Shown one piece after another: positions 35,230-45,458 of a stretch of DNA of 64,000 bases (position 1 is its first letter; the number at the start of each line of letters is the position of its first letter). The translations under genes were made by a program, and so were the position numbers. A model generated the notes under the pieces. It searched no databases. It worked only from the letters and a program-made list of their open reading frames with translations, and was not told the DNA's origin. Source of the DNA: Brachynemurus nebulosus (Eukaryota > Arthropoda > Insecta > Neuroptera > Myrmeleontidae); the NCBI GenBank assembly GCA_035578155.1, contig JAPWDM010000001.1, positions 17,276,725-17,340,724 on the forward strand. The letters run 5' to 3'.

Positions 35230-35695
35230 TTCAAATTCAATATCAACATCTTCATCAACATTGTTTTGGACATCTTTTGTAATTTCTGGAACATCCGCAT
35301 TTTAACAATTTAGGCTCATACATTCATTGCAGAACATGGAGCAGCTAATTCCTAATTTTCTACAGCCGCAATTTCCGTGACAACCTTTTATACACTCGCA
35401 AGCTATTTGCTCCAGTAAAGTCTGCAGTGCAGGAGGTTTTGTTGTTTTAATTGGCACATCCATTTTTAGATTTTTTCCAACCCCACTCAAATAGATTTAA
35501 AATATTTCCTTCCCACTGTTGAATTTGGTGATACGTCCTTAAACCATGATATTTAGTGGCATCAGAAGTTGATGGAAAATTGGCTAGAGAAAATTTTGTA
35601 CTTTTTAATAATTTTTGAAAAAGTTGTAACCGAAAACTACTTAAGCTGTTGGCCTTAATGCCATAAAGAGAAATTACGATTTGTTGAGATGTGGA
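35230..35695 (-). pseudogene. CXC-type cysteine-rich tail ORF, left-arm copy
   Basis: Minus-strand reading from the palindrome centre gives ...SDATKYHGLRTYHQIQQWEG..., then (one frame shift later) KTTKPPALQTLLEQIACECIKGC and CGCRKLGISCSMFCNEC. The order 'YH...QxQQW, WGW, PPAPxxLL, Cys-rich' is what I recall from uncharacterised, repeat-encoded arthropod proteins with a tesmin/TSO1-like CXC end; that identification is from memory. A stop follows NEC...C in both arms. Confidence 0.5.
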
Positions 35696-35739
35696 ACTAA
35701 TATCTTGGTTACAACTTTTTCAAAAATTATAAAAAAGCA

Positions 35740-36138
35740 CAAAATTTTCTTTAGCCAATTTCCCACCAACTTCTGATGTCACTGAATATCATGGTTTAAG
35801 GACGTATCACCAAATTCAACAGTGAGAAGGAAATATTTTAAATCCATTTATTTGAGTGGGGTTGGAAAAAATCTAAAAATGGATTAGTGCCAATTAAAAC
35901 AACAAAACCTCCTGCACCGCAGACTTTACTGGAGCAAATAGCTTGCGGGTGTATAAAAGGTTGTCACGGAAATTGCGGCTGTAGAAAATTAAGAATTAGC
36001 TGCTCCATGTTCTGCAATGAATGTACGAGCCTAAATTATTAAAATGTCGATGTTCCAGAAATTACAGAAGAAGATGTCCAAAACGATCTTGATGAAGATA
36101 TTGATATTGAATTTGAAAACATTATGGGAGAAATATAA
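35740..36138 (+). pseudogene. CXC-type cysteine-rich tail ORF, right-arm copy
   Basis: Plus-strand mirror of the left copy: QTLLEQIACGCIKGCHGNC, CGCRKLRISCSMFCNEC, a stop at the same position, then an acidic readthrough (EEDVQNDLDEDIDIEFEN). Both arms share the stop after the Cys-rich block. Confidence 0.5.
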
Positions 36139-36907
36139 TAGGTACATGTAATTTTTTTTAAAAAATTAGAACTATAAATTAGTACAATACTAAAGTTTTT
36201 TTTTTTTTTTTTTTTATACCTAAGATCATATGAATATCAAAAATTTTTAACAAATACTTTTATCGTTACCTCTGATAAAGCAGGAATAATTTTTTACTGA
36301 ATAAAAATAATTTTTGCGTGTAAAAGTTACAATAACTTAAGTTACTATACTATAACTAAAAATTAATAAAATTGTAAAAAAGTAGGTAACTTTGAACGAC
36401 TGTATCTCAGCCGGTTTTTATCGAAAATATTATTATCAGTCACCATTCTGACGGGAATTACATCAGCTTTCTTTTTTGTGAACTAATCCCTATAACTAAA
36501 TTCACTCAGAAAAAAGTACTACTCAAAAATTTAAAAAAAAAAAAAGAAAAATTGAAAAATCTGAGCTTTCTTTTAAATAGTTTTTTTGACTTATTTTGTT
36601 GAGAAAAAAGTTTTTCGAGTTCATAAAGTGCCATTTCGATAGGAAATTTGATTCTCTACAAAAAATCATATCATGTGTATTTACAAAAAATGCATAGTTT
36701 TTGAGTTATAGTTAAAAAACGTAAGCGTCGATAAGTTCACGCCGTTCGTAAAAACGCACGCCTAAATTTAATAGCACTTTGTGAATTTATCATCTTTGAG
36801 GTACAACTGAACATATGAAACAATAAAACACCTGTTACAAATTAGTTTTTCCCCCTGTTTTTTTGTACATAGTCAATAACCTATTACTTAGCAAGTTTTT
36901 CTTTTAG

Positions 36908-37889
36908 ATGGAAAATCAAACAGTAACGAAGATGATGCTGAAAAAGCAAAACGAAGAGAAGAAAGACGGGAACATATAAAGCGAATTAAAGAAGGTAATT
37001 TTTGTAATTTATTTATTTAAACATTGTAACAAAATAGTCAAAATACTAATTATCTAATAGCCTGGAAAGAATACAAATGGATCTGTATAGTATGCGATGA
37101 ACAGTTACCCTCATTGTCTGACTTACGGACCCATTTTCGAGATGTACATAAAAAGAAACCACAATACTCTTGTATGGAATGTTCAAACGTATATGAAGTA
37201 TTTGACAATTTCAGAAGGCATGTTGCAACTCATCGTGATAAATATCGATTTCGGTATGTGAGTGTAACAATATTGTACTTCTGATTAATTTCTCTTGCCA
37301 CATTAACGATTCAAGTGCACCAATTTAGTTCAAACTGCGTGACTGCGCGACCATAGTTATATGGCCACAATAGTTATGCACGTTCTGTCGTGTACTTGTA
37401 CAAAGTATACTTGTCGAGCTTTAGTATCGTGTGAAATGACAATTCTCAGTAATGACACTATACTGAATATTGTGTCACTATTAGAGTTGTTTTTTTATTG
37501 GGAATTTTCCCAGAGGAATAAAATTTTATCCCAAAATCTATGCTCGTCTCTGTCCTCCAATCTGTATATAAACTATATAAAGTTTCAAATCGACTGGTTA
37601 AGCTGTTGAGGCGTAAAAGCAAGACAAACAAACAAACTCAGTTACGAACAATCAAATGCCCTATTTAAGATATGAATCTTTATTTTTAAAAGTGGTGTTT
37701 CGTTTTTCCATTATTTTGTTTCGAGATATTTAATTTTTTACTTTATGTACCTCTGAGTATTAAATAGAGGCAGTACAGGGATATATATAATGTACACTGC
37801 TGATCCGATTGAGAGAAAGAAAAATGCATATGTATTGGTCACACAGATATAAAAAAAAAAACATTAGGAATTTTTTGTGTAAACAAATC

Positions 37890-37952
<63 letters not shown>

Positions 37953-40900
37953 GGTGGAATTTTAATAACTCTTATACCTTTAGTGAATTTCGATAAAATT
38001 TTACGATGATTTGGAACGAAATTTGTTGGAAACAACATAGCTGTGTTTTAAGCTATGTTGTTTCCAACAAATTCTGTTCTAAATCATCGTAAAATTTTAT
38101 CGAAATTCACAAAAAGATATAAGAGGTATCAAAATTCCACCCTGTGTACATATATAATGATTTGTTTACTCAAAAAATTCCTAATGTTTTTTTTATGTCT
38201 GTGTGACCAATACATATGCATTTTTCTTTCTCTCAATCGGATCAGCAGTGTATATCAAAACGAAGCCAAAAAAGTGACAGGTGTTGACAAATATGGCGGT
38301 TAAATAAGATTAGATTTAAAATTTTTCTGTATTTATTGATGTTTATATTTATTGTTAGAATTGTTAGAACATTTATTAATAAATAGTCTTATATTACAAC
38401 AAAAATCACATACAAATTAAAAAATAGTCATTACCACCGACACTTTGTAGGTTATAAAAGGTGATAAGCAATGTGACGATTTTGCTTCAGAAAAAATAAA
38501 GTGTACTCTATCTATTGTATGGTACAATTGGTACATACATATTCTAAGATCAGTGTGGTGTACATTACAACTCTATTTATAAATATAGATTACTTTCATT
38601 AATTCATAAGGGTATAAGTAGTCTAATTTATTTTGTCAAAATTAGACTTATCTATTTAAAAAAACAACCACTCACATATACGTATTTTATATCTTTTGCA
38701 GTTGCACAATTTGTACTCGAAGTTTTCATCAGAGTAAACATTTAAAAGACCATTTAGAAACGCACAACACCGAAAAGAAATTTGTTTGTGCTCAATGTGG
38801 TAAAGCTTTTAAAACGTCATCTTCATTTCGAAGTCATTCTCGATCACACATAGAAGAACCGCGCAAATATGAATGTAATATATGTAACAAAAGTGTAAAT
38901 ACTAGAGCTAGTTGGCGATATCATCAAAAATTGCACAAAGGTAATAAAATACTGAATAAGGTGCTCAATATATTGATATTACATAATCTCTTCGACTATG
39001 ACTATATACATAGCAAGCTCCCATGTAGCACGTTCTCATTTAACAATTACGTCATCACACAAGATATGTATAATGGCACCTTTCCGTGTTTCAAATGTTT
39101 GAGTGCGTTAGTATGTTGTTTACAATAATTTAACTCTTGTGTATCTTTTCTATTTTTTTACCTGCTGTTATCTTATGTTAAAAAAACAAACACTGATAAA
39201 AATTTATGTATTGAAATTTTGTCATCTAAGTAATATATTGTAACAGTAAATTATGCAAATATATAAATCAGAAGCATTGACGCCCATGACCTATGATTTT
39301 CTCATTTAACAATTTCTTCTCCAATGGCCCCAGTGGATTGTTAAATGGGAGCTTGCTCTGTATCATTATAATAGTTGTGCATGGAATTTGGTGGAGTACA
39401 GTCATTACGACTGGTGAACTGAAGTCAAGCATTGGTGCTTTTACGTACGTGGTGTTTGCAAAGTGCTCGTAAAGTGATAAATTGATTACGTTAATTACTA
39501 CGTTTCGTTTTGATTTGTAAAATAAGCTTCATTACTATATTACTCATATCGACTTAATGTCAACTCCACCAAACTCCATGCAATATTGGATATTTCAGTT
39601 ATATTTCATTCGAATTTTTAAATTGTATTGTAGGTATAAAAGATCACACTTGCGAACAGTGTGGGAAAAGTTTTATTCAACAAAGTACACTAAAACATCA
39701 CATTCAAGCATTACATTCAGATATTAAACCGTACTGTTGTAAACATTGTCAGAGGACGTAAGTCATATTTTTATTTCAAATATTATCGAGTGCTTGTGAA
39801 ATATTACAGCTGCCCAAGTGTAACCTGGCCTGTGAAGGTCATATGCGCAGTAGCTAAATCCCCACTCGGTACACATTTTTATATATAACTGGTAATAGTT
39901 TATTTCTTTCTAAAGCATTTACGGCATTTACTATCTCTTTTGTTTGCGCACGTCACCGGTCAAGTTAAATTTGGTGTACAGTACTACGTATGGCGACCTT
40001 TCGTTCATATTTAAACATGGTGTCTCTTAGTAACTCTCTTAGTACCTGAATCGGGTTCGAACCCCGACCGATCCGGTTTGATAATTTTTCAGTCACTATG
40101 TGGTTTTTAATTAACATAATATGGATTTGGTCATACATACCAACGAAATCAAGTGTTCAAGTTTCAGTTTAGCTGAACCGTAAGTAAGCATATGAATACA
40201 GCTGAACCTTTTTTTATACGGTGGATAGGGACCGCATAAAAAAAATCGCACAAAAAAAATATATTCAAAAATATCATAAATAGCTATAAAAAGATTAGTT
40301 CGGTCCAGATTGTAAAAAAAAAAAAAACTTTTATGCGGTCCCGATCCACCGTATAAAAAAAGTTCAGCTGTATTCATATGCTTACTTACGGTTCAGCTAA
40401 ACTGAAACTTGGATACTCGATTCATCGAAAATACACAACTCAAAACGCTCAAAACCTCACAATTTCAATAGATCTTGCTTTTCTAAACAAGATAAAGCTT
40501 AATTTACACGTAGAAACATTTTATTTCATTTTTATAATATTATGAAAATTTTGAAAAATACATCTGTAAAAAAAATAACATGCAATAACTTATGTTCTTA
40601 TGCAATATACTGATTAAATGCTTAAAAGCCGTTAAAAAGTATTTTTATCAAAGAATGTTATTATAGTAAATGTTTAAGTTTCTTACTGTCTCGTGACTTT
40701 GATTCACATTTTGTATTTTATTGGCCATTTTTTTAAAAACCGCATAAAAAAATCTCACAAAAAAAACCGCACAAAGAAGACCGCATAAATAAAGGTTTCG
40801 CTATACTAATGTATGTTTAAATACAAGCAAAAGTTTGTCCCTCCAAGTAGGGATGACGGTTTTTCAAAAATTATCGGTTTTCGGTTTTTTCGATTATAAT

Positions 40901-41555
40901 CCGATCCTGACGGTGATAACGGCTCAAAATAACCGGTTTTTTAAATAACCCGCTTTTGGTTTTTTTTCTAGGAAAAACAACACTTTTAAACAAAATTTGT
41001 TTTTATAATTATATTTATTTTTAAACGATAGAGTGTTCTATATCATAATAACCATAATTAGCTAAATATGTTAGAATTTTAAAGAAATTAATTAAATTTT
41101 TTTCTTAACACTATGAGGCCCGAGCACTTTTACAGTAAACTTCCCCGGAAGCCGACAATATTTTTAAGCAAATTTTAAGTAAACAAGTACATAAAATGAT
41201 TCCACAAAACACTAAATGATTCAACATGTATGTGTTACTTATGCACGTCAAAAGATGAGTAACACACATGTGGATGCAAGCATACAACACATACTACATA
41301 TGTGGATAAAAATTTTATTGTATAAAGAAGACTAGATATTTTGATGATAAAACATATTATGTATATTTATATGTACAAAAAATGAAAAGTGTCCGTTACG
41401 TAGTACATAATAAATTATTTTTATTAGAATAATATAAAATCTTTTTTATAAATATTTTTAAGTGTTTTGTTTATTATTCTAAATATTAGCCGCGGTCGGC
41501 CTCTGAGGATGTTTTGTTTAAAAAATAATTTGTCCGGTTTTTTCTCCGGTTATTG

Positions 41556-41587
<32 letters not shown>

Positions 41588-42577
41588 CGGTAGTAACCGA
41601 GTCAAAAAATAACCATAATAAACCGATTAACCCACATCGAAAAACCGGTTTTAGGTTATAACAGGTAGGTTTTTCCCATCCCTACCTCTAAAGCCTCTAC
41701 TAATTGCCTACTACTAAACAATTTCTTATATCCTTAACATTTGCAATTATAGCATTCCCAAATACCATTTTGAAAGATAAGAGGTACTCATAAGTGAAAA
41801 GCCTAATCAAGGCATACGTAAGAGAAAAAGGTTGGAAACCGCTACCATAAATTAACGCTCAAATCTATTAAATTTATAGTTAACACGTTGACGGTCACCA
41901 CGAAATGTCCAACTGTTGCACTATTTTGACAAATAATACACTTTATATGGAATTGTTGACGCGGGACAGCGTTGTGTCGATATTCAACGTTCGTGACCGT
42001 CAACATGGTAATTTTATTGTTCACCAGTCTACAATTTACTTTTCTTTTTTTAGTTTTAAGACACCTCAGAATTTAAACAAACATCTTCAAGTACATAGCG
42101 ATGTGCGTCCTCATAAATGTGATATTTGTGGCAAATCTTTTCATCGTAGAGGAACATTAAATCTACATAAGACAATTCACACGGATGAAATGCCCTTCCA
42201 ATGCGACTATTGTAATAAACGTTTCCGTAGAAAACAAGTTTTAGATGTACACATCTTTTTTTTTTAAATTTATTTAGCAATAATAAACTGATACAAGGTG
42301 CATATTTTTTTAGGTTCATGTACGACAACATACTGGTGAAAGACCGTACTCTTGTTTAGAATGTAACCACCATTTTAGCAATTCCTCGAATTATATAAAA
42401 CATATGAGATGTCGACACGGTGTAAAGAGTATACGAAAAGATGTTACGTACAGTACAGATCCACAACCAGAACCGCCAAAAAAGACTTATAATCTTAACA
42501 ATTTGACGTATGTGGGCTTAGAGCAAGTAAATAGAACACCTGCGTTAATGCAGAGTAATGAAGCAGCAAATAAATAA
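36908..42577 (+). CDS. ZAD-less ten-finger C2H2 gene (5' end not found)
   Basis: Predicted exons: 36908-36994, 37061-37253, 38702-38940, 39634-39757, 42054-42246, 42314-42577 (TAA); phases join to 366 codons. Exon 36908 enters in phase 1 (needs one upstream base) and reads GKSNSNEDDAEKAKRREERR, an acidic-then-basic linker equivalent to the pre-finger exon of the ZAD genes. It has no in-frame ATG and must be internal: the apparent ATG at 36908 is out of frame. Ten C2H2 fingers follow in the same register as the neighbours (F1 ICIVC...HFRDVH through F10 CLECNHHF...HMRCRH), all with complete Cys2His2 ligands. The tail RKDVTYSTDPQPEPPKK resembles ZAD gene 2 ([11 protein letters not shown]). Selection on the fingers appears intact. 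Either the 5' exons are shared with ZAD gene 1, lie unrecognised upstream, or are lost. AATAAA overlaps the stop. Confidence 0.75.
37795..38250. mobile_element. TA-target palindromic element, copy 1
   Basis: 456 bp, symmetric about 38048; ends CACTGCTGATCCGATTGAG and CTCAATCGGATCAGCAGTG, flanked by TA. A (TA)n run of about 60 bp interrupts the left arm at 37889-37949. It encodes only mirror-image short frames. A second copy is in an intron of ZAD gene 2 (55226-55643). Confidence 0.8.
39009..39360. mobile_element. ~350-bp MITE (CAAGCTCCCAT ends)
   Basis: Inverted ends AGCAAGCTCCCATGTA / TAAATGGGAGCTTGCT; TTCTCATTTAACAAT occurs in both halves as a direct repeat (39026, 39298). Intron of the ZAD-less finger gene. 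Confidence 0.5.
39378..39582. mobile_element. ~205-bp MITE (GCATGGAATTTGGTGGAGT ends)
   Basis: Left GCATGGAATTTGGTGGAGT, right ACTCCACCAAACTCCATGC, one mismatch apart. Ends about 50 bp before exon 39634-39757, so the branch point region of that intron lies just beyond it. Confidence 0.65.
40035..40200 (+). repeat. tRNA-derived SINE-like fragment
   Basis: GGGTTCGAACCCCGACCGATCC is a T-arm/B-box plus acceptor 3' strand, followed by the family tail GTTTGATAATT...TCAGTCACTAT and TTTGGTCATAC...AGTTTCAGTTTAGCTGAAC. The same B box and tail occur at 43428-43640 and inverted at 43255-43375. The A-box half is eroded here. Confidence 0.5.
40199..40803. mobile_element. Tigger-like MITE, copy 2
   Basis: Starts CAGCTGAACCTTTTTTTATACGG after TA (40197-40198); the right end GGTTTCGCTA is eroded. 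Body matches 20839-21326. An inverted duplication inside (40165-40250 and 40325-40412) includes flanking SINE tail sequence, so the copy has been rearranged. Confidence 0.6.
40848..41684. mobile_element. hAT-like MITE enclosing a piggyBac-like MITE copy
   Basis: Ends TAGGGATGACGGTTTTTC and TTTTTCCCATCCCTA; flanks CCTCCAAG / CCTCTAAA agree at 6 of 8 positions, as for an old hAT duplication. Subterminal AACCGGTTTT repeats. The segment 41109-41517 inside belongs to piggyBac-like family B. Confidence 0.6.
41109..41517. mobile_element. piggyBac-like MITE family B, copy 2 (reversed, truncated)
   Basis: Begins TTAACACTATGAGGCCCGAGC and carries AAACTTCCCCGGAAGCC and GCGGTCGGCCTCTGAGGATG, the reverse complement of 34010-34476. 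It stops about 40 bp short of the far terminus, so the distal inverted repeat is lost. Confidence 0.65.
41880..42010. mobile_element. piggyBac-like MITE at TTAA, copy 2
   Basis: TTAACACGTTGACGGTCACC at the left and GTGACCGTCAACATGG at the right; body homologous to 5774-5893. It lies about 45 bp upstream of the acceptor for exon 42054-42246. Confidence 0.6.
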
Positions 42578-43250
42578 ATAATAATTATACTATAGTCAAT
42601 ATATAATATATATAGCCCTGTCGCAGCATCCTTCATACCATAGCGAATTTCCGGTTACAAAAATTATCTCATTTTGAAGCTCAATATTTCACAAACGGAG
42701 CTTAAAATGAAAAATGGTAAAAGGAATCTCAACTTAGAACTTTAAGAACCCTTTCTAACGATAGCCAACACAATGTGATATGACTAATATGTAAGAAAAT
42801 ACCCCTGTCGCAGTATCTGCATAACATAGTGAGTTTCCTAAGACTGGACACTGGCAGATCTCATATAACAACTTGTATCCATTTAAAATAGTTTAGCTTT
42901 CTAACCATGAAAAAATTTTCAAAATCGGTTGAGTAGTTCGTTTTTTACGCTTATTGGGTCTCCAGGACCCTAGCGGATCTCATATAGTATAACATATATG
43001 TATTCAAAAAGAAATTAAATTTTTAAAGGTGAAAACATTTTCAAAATTGGTTGAGTAGTTTTAATTTTAGCGCTTTGAGACCCCTGGACCCTGCCAAACT
43101 TCATACAACATAACTTATATCCTTTTAAAATAGTTTATCTCTCTAACAGTAAACAAATTTTTAAAATTCAAAAGAATATAATTTAATTAAAACTTTAACT
43201 GTTCATTAATTCATAACTTATTAACAATAATTATGTACTCAAAAATATTT
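42578..43250. repeat. Decayed tandem repeat 3' of the finger gene
   Basis: Repeated phrases: CCCTGTCGCAG(C/T)ATC (42614, 42804), TTTTCAAAAT(C/T)GGTTGAGTAGTT (42927, 43039), and TCATATA...AACTTATATCC(A/T)TTTAAAATAGTTTA. Units about 110-190 bp. Probably an untranslated part of a dead retroelement; no ORF. Confidence 0.45.
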
Positions 43251-43254
43251 ACTC

Positions 43255-43375
43255 AAATACGTGATAACTAAAAATCACAAAGTGATTGAAAAAATTATCA
43301 AATTGGATCGACTGGGAATCGAACCCAGGATCTCTCGATAACAAGCCAGGTGTCTTCGCCACTAGAGAGAGTACC
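43255..43375 (-). repeat. tRNA-derived SINE-like repeat, minus copy
   Basis: On the minus strand: TCTAGTGGCGAAGACACC (A-box/D-arm), CTGGGTTCGATTCCCAG (perfect 5-bp T stem with a consensus B box), then CGATCCA and the tail AATTTGATAATTTTTTCAATC. The anticodon stem is mispaired, so not a functional tRNA. Confidence 0.6.
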
Positions 43376-43427
43376 AATACACATAAGTGGTTGAATGGTT
43401 ATCGAATTGGGGCGGCTATTGAACAGA

Positions 43428-43640
43428 GGATCGTTGGTCTAGTGGCGAAGACATCTGGCTAGTTACCGAGAGATCCTGGGTTCGATTCCCAGCCGATCCA
43501 ATTTGATAATTATTTCAATCACTTTATGATTTTTAATATACATTTGGATTTTGGTCATACTAACCAAAGAAATCGAGTGCTTAAAGTTTCAGTTTAGCTG
43601 AACGATAAAAGAACATATGAATACTGCGTATGTTTAAATG
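43428..43640 (+). repeat. tRNA-derived SINE-like repeat, plus copy
   Basis: GGATCGTTGGTCTAGTGGCG opens a tRNA-like head whose acceptor ends (GGATCG/CGATCC) still pair; CTGGGTTCGATTCCCAG is the T arm. The tail TTTGATAATTATTTCAATC...GTTTCAGTTTAGCTGAAC matches 40078-40180. It forms an inverted pair with 43255-43375. Confidence 0.6.
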
Positions 43641-43700
43641 CGGACAAAAGTTCGGCATACGTAGTAATGTTTCACAAGCACTCGATAATATTTGAAATTG

Positions 43701-44408
43701 AAATATGTGATAACTAATTTTGAAGCTTCCCGCTCTGTTTTGGACAGAAAATGGATGACATGTCACGACTCTATTTATTATAGGGACTCTAGTCTACAAT
43801 AGAGTGCCTATAATAAATAGAGTCGTGACATGTCATCCATTTTCTGTCGAAAATAGAGCGGGAAGCTTCAAAATTAATTACCACATGTTTGAGTAAATAT
43901 TTTTGAGTATATAATTATTGTTAATAAGTTATGAATTAATGAACAATTAAAAAGTTTTAATTAAATTATATTCTTTCTAGGTTAAACTAAATGATTTTTG
44001 TTAATTTTTAATTTATTTCCAATGTATTTTATGCAAACTGTGGACAGAAAATGCCGGAACAATCAGCGTTCAGCACACATGTCAGGACTCTATTTATTAT
44101 AGGGACTCTAGTCTACAATAGAGTGCCTATAATAAATAGAGTGGTGACATGTGTGCTGAACGCTGATTGGTTCCGGCATTTTCTATTCAAAGTTTGCGTA
44201 AAATACATTGGAAATAAATTAAATGTTAACAAAAACCATTTAGTTTAACTTAGAAAGAATAATTAAATTAAAAATTTTTAATTGTTCATTAATTCATAAC
44301 TTATTAACAATAATTATGTACTAAAAAATATTTACTCAAACATGTGATAATTAATTTTGAAGCTTCCCGCTCTGTTTTGGATAGAAAATGGATGACATGT
44401 CACGACTC
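43701..44408. mobile_element. Three-copy array of the 310-bp MITE with identical 10-bp spacers
   Basis: Copy A (reversed, 5' truncated) 43701-43790; copy B (forward, complete) 43801-44109; copy C (reversed, last ~20 bp missing) 44120-44408. The spacers 43791-43800 and 44110-44119 are both AGTCTACAAT. Copies B and C each begin AGAGTGCCTATAATAAATAG. Same family as 11082-11713 (AAGCTTC, TTTGAGTAAATATTTTTGAG and TTCTTTCTAGGTTAA blocks shared). Confidence 0.8.
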
Positions 44409-44809
44409 AAAAAATACTTATATGTGTGTTCTAGCTAAATATACAGACTTAATATTTATTTGTTCTTTTTTATAATTTTTATTTAAAAATTAAAATTGTT
44501 TCATGTTATACATTTTAAATAAATAAAATTTAATCTAATGTTTTCGTGAGCTTATTTTTTTATCAATAAATAAACTTTATGGGCCTTGTATATCACTGAA
44601 GCCTACTAATCAATGAATTTAATTAATTAAATTCCAGTTTCGGTTTTTCAGAGAATCTTTTTATGAAATTACTAAAATAATATGTAAGTATATCTCAGTT
44701 TTTTTTTATGTCGATAAAAAAATCTTATTAAAATTTAAAATATTATTTTTATCACGGAGGTGGGGTGGAGATGGCATACAGTTTATGTGAATATTACGAA
44801 AATGAAGCC

Positions 44810-44898
44810 TATATTTTGTTTATTGTGTTTGGAATATGAATCTGTTCTGCAAAACAGAGAAGGAAATATGGTGTTCATATTCCAAACAAAATAAAAAG

Positions 44899-44976
<78 letters not shown>

Positions 44977-45039
44977 ACCATATTTCCTTCTCTGTTTTGC
45001 AGAACAGATTCATATTCCAAACACAATAAACAAAATATA
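44810..45039. repeat. (TA)n-centred palindrome, ~230 bp
   Basis: Arms 44810-44872 and 44976-45039 are almost perfect complements (TCTGTTCTGCAAAACAGAG / CTCTGTTTTGCAGAACAGA); the loop is mostly TA (44900-44972). Short open frames crossing it read poly-(Tyr-Ile) and are artefacts. Confidence 0.85.
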
Positions 45040-45458
45040 CACACACATTAACACACATGTAAAATAAAACGAGATGCAGATATTTTGTCAATGCAAACAA
45101 CACACACACTACTAAAAAACTGACAGTAGGAGCACCAGTGCTTGGCTTCAGATCATCTAACAAAATGACTAGTCCACCTACGTCATTGATTTTTATGAAT
45201 GAAAAAAATTTAAATATGGAAGTAATTACCAGATGACGTAAAAAATTGAGCAAAATCAGTATTTTTAATTCAAAATAATAAAAAATTTGCTATGGACTGG
45301 TTGTAAAAATTACAATATTATTTTTAATTTACTTTTTTAGTTTGCTTTTTATTCCATAATTTGTGAATGTGGGCAATGTGGGTGTACTATAGAAGTTAAG
45401 AATTTATACCAATGAAAAACCAGAGATAATTCATGAAAAAATACTTAACGCTCATTAA

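Larger units (their letters stand above)
34504..36889. mobile_element. 2.4-kb foldback palindrome of a CXC-tail transposon 3' end
   Basis: The left arm 34504-35640 and right arm 35700-36889 are reverse complements over more than 1.1 kb (GGCTATTGACTATGTA at the left, TACATAGTCAATAACC at the right), with a 60-bp unpaired centre. Each arm holds the same decayed coding segment, so this is two head-to-head copies of the end of one larger element. The right border lies 18 bp before the first exon of the ZAD-less finger gene. Confidence 0.8.
29824..36907. other. 7-kb stretch between the two finger arrays, all repeats, no ZAD exon seen
   Basis: Contains in order: a decayed repeat with AACTTCCCAT ends (30229-30905), a Harbinger-like element (31162-32143), a Tigger element (32336-33984), a piggyBac-like MITE (34010-34476) and a foldback (34504-36889). 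AATAAA at 30025-30030 may serve ZAD gene 1. I read all three + frames for a CxxC...CxxC ZAD and for a basic AT-hook-like exon and found neither. Confidence 0.6.

Noticed and set aside
36908..36910. ATG at 36908 as the start of the finger gene
   Set aside because: It is out of frame with the following finger exons; the phase-1 reading needs an upstream base and no in-frame Met precedes the fingers.
37760..38303. Several 60-90-codon frames on both strands around 37760-38303 and 55132-55638
   Set aside because: They are mirror images of each other within palindromic MITEs and contain no domain; explained by the repeat.
43428..43500. Functional tRNA gene on the + strand
   Set aside because: Acceptor and T arms pair, but the anticodon stem is mismatched and its loop lacks a purine at position 37; inverted and diverged copies nearby indicate a repeat family.
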